Assembly (NCBI GenBank): GCA_014380005.1
Contig: JACMKT010000263.1
Location: forward strand, 1 to 32,541
DNA: 32,541 bases
From: Rhodospirillales bacterium
GTDB lineage: Bacteria; Pseudomonadota; Alphaproteobacteria; Rhodospirillales; Magnetospirillaceae
Reading direction: 5' to 3'
Shown one piece after another: positions 7,403 to 16,746 of this stretch; the first letter of the stretch is position 1, and the number at the start of each line of letters is the position of its first letter. Position numbers and translations under genes: made by a program. The notes beneath the pieces were generated by a model. That model saw only the letters and a program-made list of their open reading frames with translations, was not told the origin of the DNA and searched no databases.

Positions 7403-8780
7403 CTTCCCCCTGCCGCCACTGCTGCGCGCCACCACCTTCCGGCTGGCGCTGTCGTATTTGGGCATCTTCACGGTCTCGGCCATGGCGCTGCTGGCGCTGG
7501 TGTCGTGGAGCACCTCCGTCTTCATCGACTGGCAGGTCCAGGAAACCGTGGAGGCCGAGGCCACCGGCCTGTCCGAGCAATACCGCGAGCGTCACATCCA
7601 GGGCTTGGCCGAAGTCATCGGCAACCGCGCCAGCCAGGATATGGAGCGCCGCGCCGTCTATCTGCTGCTGGCCCCTGACGGCAAGCGCATCGCCGGCAAT
7701 CTGTTCGGCTGGCCCGACGAGCCCGGCGACGCCAGCGGCTGGGTGCGCTTTACCATCGAACGCATGGACGACGCCCATTTCGCCACCGAGGTGCTGGCCC
7801 GCACCTATGTGCTGCCCGAGGAGTACAAGCTGCTGGTGGGCCGCTCCATGCACGACGCAAGACGGGTCAAATCGGCCATCAACCGGGCACTGGGCTGGGG
7901 GTTGGCGCTGACCGTGCTGCTGGGCATCATCGGCGGCTATTTCACCAGCCGCCACATGCTGACCCGGGTGGAAGCCATGAGCCGCACCGCCCGGCGCATC
8001 GTCGGCGGCGACATGACCAGCCGCATGAAGCTGACCGGCACCCGCGACGAATTCGACCAGCTTGCCACCAGCTTCAACGAGATGATGGACGAGATCGAAC
8101 GGCTGGTGGAGGGCATCCGCACGGTCACCGACAACATCGCCCACGATCTGCGCACACCGCTGAACCGCCTGCGCTCGCGCATCGACGTGGCCCTGCTGAC
8201 CAAGACCGACACCGCCGATCTGCGCCGCACCCTGGAAGAAACCGTCATCGAGGCCGACCGCCTGCTGGCGACCTTCAGCGCCCTGCTTGCCATCAGCAAC
8301 GCCGAATCCGGCCAGCGCCTGCACAATTTCCAGCCGGTAAACCCGGCGCAGCTGGCCCAGGACGTGGTGGAACTGTACGAGCCCCTGGCCGAGGAAAAGG
8401 GCATCGCCATGGCCTGCCATGCGGATTCCGATCTATCCCTGCAAGGCGACCGTCACCTGATGTTCCAGGCGCTGGCCAATCTGGTGGACAACGCGGTCAA
8501 ATACACCCCGCCGGGCGGCATGGTCTCCGTCACCGTGGCCGCCACGGCGGTGGGCATCGAGGTGGCGGTGACCGATTCCGGCCCCGGCATTCCGGCGGAT
8601 GCCCGCGACAAGGTGCTGGACCGTTTCGTGCGGCTGGATTCCACCCGCTCCACCCCCGGCAACGGCCTGGGCCTGTCCCTGGTCAAAGCGGTGGCCCGGC
8701 TGCACGGCGCCACCCTGGTGCTGGGCGACAACGCACCGGGATTGCTGGTGCGCATGGTGTTCCCGCCGGCGGCGGGCTAG
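7389..8780 (+). CDS. Sensor histidine kinase, HAMP type
   Basis: 463 residues, GTG start overlapping the regulator gene. TM1 is at about 18-41 and TM2 at about 167-188, enclosing a periplasmic sensor of about 125 residues without recognisable motif. HAMP follows at about 187-240, then a HisKA domain with phospho-acceptor H252 (NIAHDLRTPLNRLR). The HATPase domain has the N box (LANLVDNAVKYTPPGG), G1 (DSGPGIP) and G2 (GNGLGLSLVKAV). It resembles the EnvZ/heavy-metal-sensor group of kinases that work with OmpR-type regulators, matching its partner. It is convergent with the DUF4118 hybrid kinase, with only 6 bp between stop codons. Confidence 0.92.
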   Translation: MRPASFPLPPLLRATTFRLALSYLGIFTVSAMALLALVSWSTSVFIDWQVQETVEAEATGLSEQYRERHIQGLAEVIGNRASQDMERRAVYLLLAPDGKRIAGNLFGWPDEPGDASGWVRFTIERMDDAHFATEVLARTYVLPEEYKLLVGRSMHDARRVKSAINRALGWGLALTVLLGIIGGYFTSRHMLTRVEAMSRTARRIVGGDMTSRMKLTGTRDEFDQLATSFNEMMDEIERLVEGIRTVTDNIAHDLRTPLNRLRSRIDVALLTKTDTADLRRTLEETVIEADRLLATFSALLAISNAESGQRLHNFQPVNPAQLAQDVVELYEPLAEEKGIAMACHADSDLSLQGDRHLMFQALANLVDNAVKYTPPGGMVSVTVAATAVGIEVAVTDSGPGIPADARDKVLDRFVRLDSTRSTPGNGLGLSLVKAVARLHGATLVLGDNAPGLLVRMVFPPAAG

Positions 8781-8786
8781 GCGTTA

Positions 8787-11054
8787 TCAGCCCTGCCCCA
8801 CCCGCAGCAGCTTGGTCATCTGATGCGCCAATTCGACCGGCCCGATGGGCTTATGAGCCATCTCAAACCCGCTTGCATGCACCTCCTTGATGCGCTCGGG
8901 GTCGGTATCCCCGGTGACGATCAAAGTGGGAATCGAGCGCCCTGCACGCTTGCAGATTTCCGCTGCGGCAGCGGTGCCGGACAGCCCCGCACCCAAACGG
9001 TGATCGGCGATGATGAAATCAAAGCGCCAGCCTTCCTGCGCTCCCATATGAAGGGCCTGCTCGCCTGTCTCGGCCTCGAGCACATGGCAATTCCACCCCC
9101 CAAGCATCAATTGGAAGCCCTGGCGAACTGTGGGATTGTCCTCGATCACCATGATCCGCAGTCCCGTGACAACCTCATTCACGGCAGGAAGGCAGGGTTC
9201 AATTACGGCCTCGTGACGAGGAACCAGCACCGTAAAGCACGTCCCCCGGCCTTCATGCGACCGCAATTGCACCTGGGCATCGATTAAACCGGCCAAACGG
9301 CTGACGATGGAAAGCCCCAACCCCAGCCCCTGCTTGCTGTCCCGCGCAGGGTTGGCAACCTGATAGAACTCCTCGAAGATATGCGGCTGCTTGTTTGCGG
9401 GAATGCCGATGCCCGTGTCCACCACATCGATCCGAAGCCGGTCACCGCGCCGGCGGGTGGCAATCAGCAAGCCGCCGCGATCGGTGTAGCGAATGGCGTT
9501 CTCGATCAGATTGCGCATCATGCGTTCCAGCAATGTGGCATCGGTTCGCGCAAGCAGACCCGTTTTGCCGAAGCAACGGAATTTCAGGTCTTTCTGCTGG
9601 CAAAGGGGCGCGTACTCGGCGCACAACCTGCGAGCCAGGGCGGTCACATCGGTGCTTTGCATATCCGCCGTCACAACCCCGGCCTCAATTCGTGAGACGT
9701 CGAGGATGGACGTGAGGAGGCCATTCAGCCCCTCCAGCGAACGCCCCATCAAATCGACAGCCTTGGCAACTGTCTGCGTGGTTGCCTGCGCTTTCAAGGC
9801 TTCCAGCAAAAGAACAAGCGCTTGGACAGGTTGCCGAAGGTCATGACTCGCTGCGGCCAGGAATTTTGATTTGCCGATATTGGCGCGTTCCGCCTCGGCC
9901 TTGGCGGCTCTCAGATCATCCTCGACCTGTTTCCTCCACGAGATGACCTCGGAAAAGATCACGATCCCGCCGACGGTGCCGTTGCCCTCGTACCACGGGC
10001 GTATTTCCCATGACACCCAGTCCAACGTTCCATCAGCCCGGGGGAACGGATCCTCGACGCATCGTTCCGTGGCGCCATCGAGGCAGCGGCGGTGAACGTC
10101 GCGCCACTGCTCTGACATCTCAGGGAAAACCTCGTAATGACTGCGGCCGAGAAGTCCATCGAAGTCGACTCTGTAATCTTCGGCAAATCGCCGGCTTACC
10201 GCGATGTAGCGCATGTTACGGTCAAACATGGCAATACCGGCGGGGGCCGATTCGATGGAAAGCAGCAATCGCTTTTCAACTGCACGCAATGCACTGGCGG
10301 CCTCGCGCATGCCGGTCACGTCAATAAAAGCCGCGACCGCGCCAGAGGTATGCCCACCCTGATCCCGCAGCGGCACGGCATGCCCAAACAGTGAGCAGCA
10401 ACGCCCCCCTTCGAATTGAATATCAAATTCATATCCGCTGATCGTCTCGCCTTTGGCGGCACGCTGAAGTGGCATCTCCTCGGCCCGCAGCACTACTCCA
10501 TCGTGAATGATGGAGAGGTTCACGCATGGGGATTTCGGAGCGGACATGGACGCATTTACCCCCTCCTCGATACCAAGCAGGTCATTCGCGAATCTGTTTC
10601 CGTGAATATCGGCACCCGAAGGCGAGGGGGCAATCCAGATGGCTGCAGGAACAGCATTCATCACCGCCCGTAAATTGGCCTCGCTGGCCGCTAGGGCGAT
10701 CCGCGCCCTATGCATCTGATTTACAATCAGGCAAACGATCACGCCTGATGTGAAGAACATGGCCAGAGCGGCGAATTCAACAGATGAAAATTTGAACGCC
10801 AAAAACGGCGGCATGAAAGCGTAGAATCCAACCACTCCGCCGAGCAGCAACACCATCAGGCCCGGCCCAATTCCGAAAAAAAGCGCCGCGATCGCGACGG
10901 CGGGGAACATCGTGACGAAAGCCAATCCTGCCTCGACCGGCAATGCGAACAAGCGGATAATCAGAGCGATAAAAAAGATAAGAACCGCAAAAAGGTAGCG
11001 GCGCACAGGGGTATATCCGGAAAACTTGCTGAAATTCCGTCCCGTATGCACCAA
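8787..11054 (-). CDS. Hybrid histidine kinase with DUF4118 membrane domain, two PAS domains and receiver
   Basis: 755 residues. The N-terminal DUF4118-type membrane domain has about four helices (18-115), as in the KdpD membrane part. Two PAS-like sensor domains follow (about 125-250 and 260-380), then HisKA with H404 in AASHDLRQPVQAL and a HATPase domain (N box MMRNLIENAIRYTDRGG, G1 DTGIGIP, G2 QGLGLGLSIVSRLAG). A C-terminal receiver has D684 (IIADHRLG) and K735 (AHKPIG). The SHDLRQPVQAL box with a C-terminal receiver is typical of hybrid kinases that act with orphan NarL/FixJ regulators. No partner gene is adjacent on this strand. The region 11055-11216 upstream is AT-rich and probably holds its promoter, but I see no clear -35/-10 pair. 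Confidence 0.9.
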   Translation of the reverse strand: MVHTGRNFSKFSGYTPVRRYLFAVLIFFIALIIRLFALPVEAGLAFVTMFPAVAIAALFFGIGPGLMVLLLGGVVGFYAFMPPFLAFKFSSVEFAALAMFFTSGVIVCLIVNQMHRARIALAASEANLRAVMNAVPAAIWIAPSPSGADIHGNRFANDLLGIEEGVNASMSAPKSPCVNLSIIHDGVVLRAEEMPLQRAAKGETISGYEFDIQFEGGRCCSLFGHAVPLRDQGGHTSGAVAAFIDVTGMREAASALRAVEKRLLLSIESAPAGIAMFDRNMRYIAVSRRFAEDYRVDFDGLLGRSHYEVFPEMSEQWRDVHRRCLDGATERCVEDPFPRADGTLDWVSWEIRPWYEGNGTVGGIVIFSEVISWRKQVEDDLRAAKAEAERANIGKSKFLAAASHDLRQPVQALVLLLEALKAQATTQTVAKAVDLMGRSLEGLNGLLTSILDVSRIEAGVVTADMQSTDVTALARRLCAEYAPLCQQKDLKFRCFGKTGLLARTDATLLERMMRNLIENAIRYTDRGGLLIATRRRGDRLRIDVVDTGIGIPANKQPHIFEEFYQVANPARDSKQGLGLGLSIVSRLAGLIDAQVQLRSHEGRGTCFTVLVPRHEAVIEPCLPAVNEVVTGLRIMVIEDNPTVRQGFQLMLGGWNCHVLEAETGEQALHMGAQEGWRFDFIIADHRLGAGLSGTAAAAEICKRAGRSIPTLIVTGDTDPERIKEVHASGFEMAHKPIGPVELAHQMTKLLRVGQG

Positions 11055-11216
11055 ACGATCCCTTGGGCTGCCGTAATAGGCAAACCGCCGTCTTGCCGCG
11101 GCTAACCATCCATTTACCGCGCCTATAATACAGTACGTATCATTTTGTCGTTCCGAGCAATAGCGATACGCCTTGTACTACTATAAGCTTACCCTCCCTT
11201 GTCTTAGAAGCCGCCG

Positions 11217-11477
11217 TCACCAATGCGTGACGAAATCGGCTGCCGCTTGCTCGGACAGTCCGGCCAGGGCCAGCACGTTCGCCAGGGCCTCGCGCCGAGC
11301 CTCGGGCGGCATGCGCCGGGGCTCGCTATGTTGAGGATCGAAGAATAAAGGTTCGCCGGGACGTGGAAGCCGACCGAATTGGCGCTTGAACAATACCCGC
11401 CGGTATTCAAGCACGCCGATCAATTCCAACGTCATCGGCAGCGCCTTTCGCCGCTTGCCGCTGATCTTGGGGTTCAT
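11217..11477 (-). CDS. Small conserved-looking hypothetical protein
   Basis: 86 residues, rich in Arg and Pro, with an N-terminal basic stretch (MNPKISGKRRKALP), a central segment (YRRVLFKRQFGRLPRPGEPLFFDP) and a helical C-terminus (REALANVLALAGLSEQAAADF). No signal peptide, membrane segment or known domain. A good AGGAGG-like ribosome binding site (11485-11490 region on the minus strand) supports the ATG at 11477 and argues for a real gene. It is divergent from the hybrid kinase at 11648 and lies upstream of the DUF4118 kinase on the same strand, but 162 bp separate them. I do not recognise its function. Confidence 0.55.
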   Translation of the reverse strand: MNPKISGKRRKALPMTLELIGVLEYRRVLFKRQFGRLPRPGEPLFFDPQHSEPRRMPPEARREALANVLALAGLSEQAAADFVTHW

Positions 11478-11647
11478 TTGTTATTGTCCTCCCGTTTCAG
11501 CAAATTTAACCGAAGCGGCCACCTCCCTACTAGCGCACCAATAGTCTATGTCCCCTCCTCCGTTCGAAGTATACCCTCCGCTAGTTTGATTGCTTCCGAA
11601 GGTCATACCGGGGGACAATGCGCCGCATGCGTGAAAGGGATGGCGGC

Positions 11648-14026
11648 ATGGCGGGTTGGGGGATTTTCAAGCGGATCAAAGCGTTCCTTTGCGGCTGCGG
11701 CTGCGAGGGACAACAGCGGCTGGCCCAGTTGCTGTTGGAGGCTCCGGCGGTGGTCTACGCCGCCACTTGGGACGCCAACATGACGGTCACCTTCATCAGC
11801 CCAAACGTCCGCGACATGACCGGCCACGCCCCCGAGGATTTCCTGCGCATTCCCAATTTCTGGCGTACGCACCTTCACCCCGATGATTTCGCCCATATGG
11901 AAAGCGCACGGCCGGCCTTGCTGGAACGGGGCCATGCATCATGGAAATACCGCTTCCGCCACGCCGATGGCGGCTACCGCTGGACCCGCGATGAGATCAA
12001 GCTGATCCGGGGCGAGGACGGCCAGCCCAAGGAAGTGGTGGGTGCCTGGCTGGACATCACCGAACACCGCCAATCGGAAGAAGCCCTGGCTGCCAGCGAA
12101 GAACAGCTGCGCGCCACCGAACGTCTGTTGGCCGACGCCCTGGAAAGCAGCGACGACGCCTTCTCGCTGTTCGATGCCGAAGACCGCCTGCTGCGCTTCA
12201 ACAGCCGCTACCGCGATCTTTACCCCACCATTTCCGACATGATCCGCCCCGGCGTCACCTTCACCGAATTGCTGCGGGCCAGCGCGCTGCGCGGCCAGTA
12301 TTACGGCGTTTCCCCCGATCAGGCGGAGGAATGGGTGCGGGACCGCATGACCTGCCACGCCGCCGCCACCGGCACATTCGAACAGCGCCTGTCCGATGGC
12401 CGTTGCCTGGAAATCGTCGAACGCCGCACCGCCGATGGCGGACGGGTCGCCATCCGCCGCGACGTCAGCCCGCGCAAGCGCATCGAGGAAGCCCTGCGGC
12501 GCGAGCTGGCCTTCGAGCAGACCCTGATCGACGCCCTGCCCCTGCCGGTCTTCTTCAAGGGCTGCGACGGCCGCTATCTGGGCTGCAACACCAAATTCTC
12601 CGAGGCCCTGGGCCTGCCCATTGACAAGATCGTCGGGCGCACCCTGTACGAGGTCATGCCGCCCGAAAAGGCCGAGGAATACGCCCGCGCCGACCAGGAA
12701 ATCCTGGACAATCCGGCTGCCGTGCAAAGCTATGAAACCACCATGAAATGGGGTGATGGCAGCATCCGCCGGCTGAACGTGTTCAAGGGCGTTTTCCGCG
12801 GCACCGACGGCGCCATCGCCGGCTTCATCGGCTCGCTGATCGACCTGACCCAACAAAAGCGCGCCGAGGAGCAATTAGTCCAGGCGGCCAAGCTGGCCAC
12901 ATTGGGCCAAATCGCCTCGGAAGTGGCCCATGAGTTGAACCAGCCGCTGTCCATCATCCGCATGTCGGCGGAAAGCTGCCTGCAAGGTCATGGCGACAGC
13001 ACCATGGCGCCTGACAAACTACAGCGCAAGCTGTCCACCATTTGCGGCCAAGTGGCCCGCATGGCCGAAATTGTCAACCATCTGCGTTCGTTCAGCCGCA
13101 CCGAAACCGGCCCCAAGCGATCCTTCGCCCTGGCCCCCGTGGTGCAATCGGCGGCCCGGCTGCTGTCGCCCCATTACCAATTGGACGCCATCGCCCTGGT
13201 GACCGATCTGGAGGCGTCCTGCCCCGACGTCTCGGGCCATCCCAACCAGATCGAGCAGGTGGTGCTGAACCTGCTGGCCAATGCCCGCGACGCCGTGCGC
13301 ACCCATTGCCCCAGCGGCCAAGGCCGGGTCGAACTGCGCCTGACCGCCGAAAACGGCTGGGCGCAATTGATGGTCACGGATAATGGCGGCGGCATCCCCG
13401 AGCATTTGTGGCCCACCGTGTTCGACCCCTTCTTCACCACCAAAGCCGATGGCGCCGGCACCGGATTGGGCCTGTCCATCAGCGCCAATATCGTCGCCGG
13501 CATGGCGGGCCATATCCAAGGCCGCAATGTGGGCGGCGGCGCCTGCTTCACCGTGTCGTTGCCCCTGCACCGCGCCACCGGCAATTCCGAGGACCACGCC
13601 GGGACCCATTTGCCGCATGCCATCTGCGCCCCCGCCCCGGTCCAGGGCGGTCCGCGCGGGCGCATCCTGGTGGTGGATGACGAGGCTTTGGCGGTGGAAT
13701 GCATCGCCGAATTCCTGCAAGGCCGCGGCTTCGAGGTGGTCACCGCCACCGGCCCCGGCCCGGCCCTGGACCTTGCGCGGGAACACCGGCTGGACATGAT
13801 TATCACCGACATGCGCATGCCTGGAATGGAAGGCGCCGCCCTGCTGGAGCGCCTGCGCAACCGCGCCCCCCATCTGCCCGCCGTGCTGATGACCGGCGGC
13901 CCGGTGCCCGTTGAACCGCCCATGGCCGGCGCGGTGATCCTGCGCAAGCCCCTGGCGCTCGACCAATTGGCCAACGAAGTGGACAGATTGCTGGCGGCAC
14001 GGAAGGAGACGTCATGCCCGGCATAA
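11648..14026 (+). CDS. Soluble hybrid histidine kinase with three PAS domains and receiver
   Basis: About 792 residues from ATG 11648 (MAGWGIFKR); in-frame ATGs at 11618 and 11627 are alternatives. No membrane segment. An N-terminal Cys cluster (FLCGCGCEG) is followed by three PAS-like domains at about 25-140, 160-275 and 290-405, the first two separated by a coiled-coil-like segment. HisKA has H428 (VAHELNQPLSIIRMSAE). The HATPase has NLLANARDAV, TDNGGGIP and GTGLGLSISANIV, and the receiver has D721 (IITDMRMPGMEG) and K767 (LRKPLAL). The HELNQPL box belongs to the NtrB/DctB/FixL-like kinase class. It is first of a run of kinases and NarL-type regulators, and the next gene overlaps its end by 13 bp. 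A cytosolic signal, possibly redox or ligand, is likely but unknown. Confidence 0.9.
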   Translation: MAGWGIFKRIKAFLCGCGCEGQQRLAQLLLEAPAVVYAATWDANMTVTFISPNVRDMTGHAPEDFLRIPNFWRTHLHPDDFAHMESARPALLERGHASWKYRFRHADGGYRWTRDEIKLIRGEDGQPKEVVGAWLDITEHRQSEEALAASEEQLRATERLLADALESSDDAFSLFDAEDRLLRFNSRYRDLYPTISDMIRPGVTFTELLRASALRGQYYGVSPDQAEEWVRDRMTCHAAATGTFEQRLSDGRCLEIVERRTADGGRVAIRRDVSPRKRIEEALRRELAFEQTLIDALPLPVFFKGCDGRYLGCNTKFSEALGLPIDKIVGRTLYEVMPPEKAEEYARADQEILDNPAAVQSYETTMKWGDGSIRRLNVFKGVFRGTDGAIAGFIGSLIDLTQQKRAEEQLVQAAKLATLGQIASEVAHELNQPLSIIRMSAESCLQGHGDSTMAPDKLQRKLSTICGQVARMAEIVNHLRSFSRTETGPKRSFALAPVVQSAARLLSPHYQLDAIALVTDLEASCPDVSGHPNQIEQVVLNLLANARDAVRTHCPSGQGRVELRLTAENGWAQLMVTDNGGGIPEHLWPTVFDPFFTTKADGAGTGLGLSISANIVAGMAGHIQGRNVGGGACFTVSLPLHRATGNSEDHAGTHLPHAICAPAPVQGGPRGRILVVDDEALAVECIAEFLQGRGFEVVTATGPGPALDLAREHRLDMIITDMRMPGMEGAALLERLRNRAPHLPAVLMTGGPVPVEPPMAGAVILRKPLALDQLANEVDRLLAARKETSCPA

Positions 14027-15927
14027 TCCGGCTCTGTCCGCGCCATACGGTCGCCGTCGTGTTGCTGCTGGCAACCCTGGCGGTGACCGGGTTGGCAGCC
14101 CATCGCCAATGGGACCGCCACATTCAGAAAATCGAGGACTACCGCGCGTTCGAGCTGCGCGAAATGCAGGAAAGCATGTCCAGCCTGCACCGCGAATTGT
14201 CCATGGTGAATCTGCTGATCGCCTCTGCCGACGGTCCCAACGCAAACACGGTGACCGATTACCTGATGGCGCGCCGCCATGAATTTTCGCCGGTGCGCTG
14301 GCTGGGCTATGTGCCCGCGCCGGGAGAGGCCCCGCGCATGCTGTTGGGGTCGGCGGTTATGACCCAGTTCGACTATCGCCACGACCCCGCCTTGACCGCT
14401 TTGCTGGGCCGCATGGCCGATTCCAATCCGGCAGCCGGTGTGCCGGAGACCTATCGCGAGGTGGCCTCGCTGGCTTTGACTCTGCCCGCCCCTGGCAAAG
14501 GCGAACGTGCCGCTTTGGTGGCCCTGGTGGATATGAACGATCTGCTGCACGAGACCATGCGCGAAATCGACCATCTGCCCCTGCGCTTCGAATTCACCCT
14601 GAATGGCATGACCGTGGGACAATGGCCGCCGGGTCCCCACGATCCAAACCACCCCCATGTATGGGCTCCTCTGTCCGTGGGCACCGCCCATTTCGCCGTG
14701 GCCTTCAGCAATCCCAGCTGGCTGGCCGATGCCGGGGCGCTGTCCGTCCTGCCGCTGACCGCCCTGTTCGCCGGCTTGAGCTTGGTGGCGGCGTGGCTGC
14801 TGGGCAGCCGCGAGCCCTTGCCCCCCAGACGCGGGCCGCCGGCTGCCGTCAGCACGCCCGCTGCCGGCGATCTGCGCGCCGCCCGCATGGGCCGGCTGTG
14901 GCAGGTGGGGGAGATGACCGCCTCGCTGGGCCATGATTTCGGCCAGCCGCTCAACATCATCCGCCTGACCGCCGAAGCCGCGCTGGACGCCCTGAACCAC
15001 CACCGGGCCGACCCCGACCGCATCCGCCGCAGCCTGAACACGGCAGTGGACCAGACCCGGCGCATGCAGGGCATGATCGATGCCCTGTTGGCTGGCACCC
15101 GCCGCCCGCAGGAACCACCGCGCCCGGTCCAGCCGGTGGCGGTGATACGCCACGCTTTGTCCCTGGCACTGCCGCGTTTGCGGTCACAATCCATCCGCCT
15201 GCGCTGGCATGCCGACCTTGCCACGCCGGCTGTCACCGGCCACGGCGTGCGCCTGGAAATGGCCATTACCCATCTGCTGATGAACGCCACCGATGCCATG
15301 GCCGCCCAGGCGCTGAGCGGCAACGGAACAACAGGAACACTGCGTGTTTCATGCAGCGGCGGCGATGGCGGCGTCATCATCGTGGTGGCAGATAACGGCC
15401 CCGGCTTCCCGCCCGAGCTTCGCGCCGCCTTGGACTCGCCACGCCCCCGTGCCATGACCGGCATCGGCCTGACCGTGGCTCTGGGCATCATCGCTGAAAT
15501 GGGCGGCAGCGTCAGCTTCGACGAGGCCTCGCCCGGCACCAGCGTGACCATCCGCCTGCCCGTTGCCGTGGCCCGGCGATCCGTGCTGGTGGTGGATGAC
15601 GAGACCGAAGCCGCCCGCGAAATCGGCGATTACCTTGCCGGCCAAGGCTGGCACGTGCGGGTGGCCGGCGGCGGCAGCGAAGCGTTGCGGCTGTTCGAGC
15701 AGGCGCCGTGCGATGCGGTGGTCACCGATTTGCACATGGCTGAGGGCGACGGCTGGCAGCTTATCGAAAACTTGCACGCCCGCGCCCCCGATCTGGCTAT
15801 CATCGCCGTCACGGCCGCGCAAGGCGACGAAGCCCGCCGGGCCGTCACCGCCGGTGCGGTAATGGTCATCAATAAACCGGTGGGGCTTGAGCAAATAGCG
15901 CAGGAGTTGGATGAGTTGCTCGCCTAA
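14014..15927 (+). CDS. Membrane hybrid histidine kinase with receiver
   Basis: 637 residues. TM1 is at about 11-29 and TM2 at about 243-264, enclosing a periplasmic domain of about 210 residues without clear motif (CHASE-like layout). HisKA has H307 in SLGHDFGQPLNII, where the usual Glu after His is Asp. The HATPase has the N box HLLMNATDAM (N424), G1 ADNGPGFP and G2 TGIGLTVALGII, with a short F-box region. The receiver has D572 (VVTDLHMAEGD) and K621 (INKPVG). ATG 14014 lies 13 bp inside the upstream kinase gene, so the two are translationally coupled. About 107 bp separate it from the NarL-type regulator at 16035, the probable downstream partner. Confidence 0.9.
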   Translation: MPGIIRLCPRHTVAVVLLLATLAVTGLAAHRQWDRHIQKIEDYRAFELREMQESMSSLHRELSMVNLLIASADGPNANTVTDYLMARRHEFSPVRWLGYVPAPGEAPRMLLGSAVMTQFDYRHDPALTALLGRMADSNPAAGVPETYREVASLALTLPAPGKGERAALVALVDMNDLLHETMREIDHLPLRFEFTLNGMTVGQWPPGPHDPNHPHVWAPLSVGTAHFAVAFSNPSWLADAGALSVLPLTALFAGLSLVAAWLLGSREPLPPRRGPPAAVSTPAAGDLRAARMGRLWQVGEMTASLGHDFGQPLNIIRLTAEAALDALNHHRADPDRIRRSLNTAVDQTRRMQGMIDALLAGTRRPQEPPRPVQPVAVIRHALSLALPRLRSQSIRLRWHADLATPAVTGHGVRLEMAITHLLMNATDAMAAQALSGNGTTGTLRVSCSGGDGGVIIVVADNGPGFPPELRAALDSPRPRAMTGIGLTVALGIIAEMGGSVSFDEASPGTSVTIRLPVAVARRSVLVVDDETEAAREIGDYLAGQGWHVRVAGGGSEALRLFEQAPCDAVVTDLHMAEGDGWQLIENLHARAPDLAIIAVTAAQGDEARRAVTAGAVMVINKPVGLEQIAQELDELLA

Positions 15928-16034
15928 TGCGCTTGCCGAATAAAGTTACCCGCCAAATACCCGTATCGGCGATCAGGGCTTGAATTCAACCCCGGAACAG
16001 CGCTACGAAAGATAATAAGAAGGAGAGCCTGCGT

Positions 16035-16655
16035 ATGCGCATCATTCTTGCGGACGACCATGTGATGATCCGGGAAGGCCTGCGGCCTTTCGTGGAACGC
16101 ATTGCTGCGGACGCAATTGTGCAGGAAGCCGGCAGCCTTCCCGACGTTCTGGCGCTGGTGAAGGACGGACCGGCGGACCTTGTCATTCTGGACCTCAAGA
16201 TGCCCGGCATGAGCGGCTTCCAAGGCTTGGTCACGCTGCGCCAGATGTACCCCCAGATGCGCTGTGTCATGCTATCTGCAGTGGCCGACCGTGACCACGT
16301 GCTGGAAGCCATCCGGCTGGGTGCCGACGGCTTCATCCCCAAGCACCTGTCGGGCGCCGCCATGGTGTCGGCGCTGCAATTGGTGCTGTCAGGCGAACGC
16401 TTCATCCCCGCCATGATGGTGGAGCGCAACAAGGCCGATGGTGATGAAGGCGGCGATCTGATCGGCAAGCTGACGCCGCGCGAACGCGACATCCTGCGGC
16501 TGCTGCGCGAAGGCCTGCCCAACAAGGTGATCGCCAACCGCCTGGAGGTCAGCGAAGTGACGGTGAAGTCCCATCTGGGCAACGTCTTCCGCAAATTGGG
16601 CGTCCAGAACCGCCTTCAGGCCATGCGCCTCCTGGTTGACAGCGAGGCATTTTAA
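16035..16655 (+). CDS. NarL/FixJ-family response regulator
   Basis: 206 residues. The receiver (1-120) has D7/D8, phospho-acceptor D53 (ILDLKMPGMSG) and conserved Lys in FIPKHLSG. A LuxR-type helix-turn-helix follows (about 142-200): LTPRERDILRLLREGLPNKV, then ANRLEVSEVTVKSHLGNVFR and KLGVQNR. AGGAG at 16021-16025 supports the ATG at 16035. It lies between the kinases at 14014 and 16747 and is a close paralogue of the regulator at 19116 (both start M-x-I-x-LADDH and share the DLxMPGM block), so the locus has probably grown by duplication of a kinase-regulator unit. Confidence 0.93.
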   Translation: MRIILADDHVMIREGLRPFVERIAADAIVQEAGSLPDVLALVKDGPADLVILDLKMPGMSGFQGLVTLRQMYPQMRCVMLSAVADRDHVLEAIRLGADGFIPKHLSGAAMVSALQLVLSGERFIPAMMVERNKADGDEGGDLIGKLTPRERDILRLLREGLPNKVIANRLEVSEVTVKSHLGNVFRKLGVQNRLQAMRLLVDSEAF

Positions 16656-16746
16656 CATCTGCTTTACAGCATACCTTCCGCCGACTTCCGCCCCCCTGGA
16701 ACTAATGCCATAATCCCTCTCGCTGAAGGTTAGGGGGGGATTATTC

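Noticed and set aside
13174-15153. 659-codon minus-strand frame across the hybrid kinases
   Set aside because: It spans two genuine overlapping kinase genes on the other strand and has no domain-like sequence.
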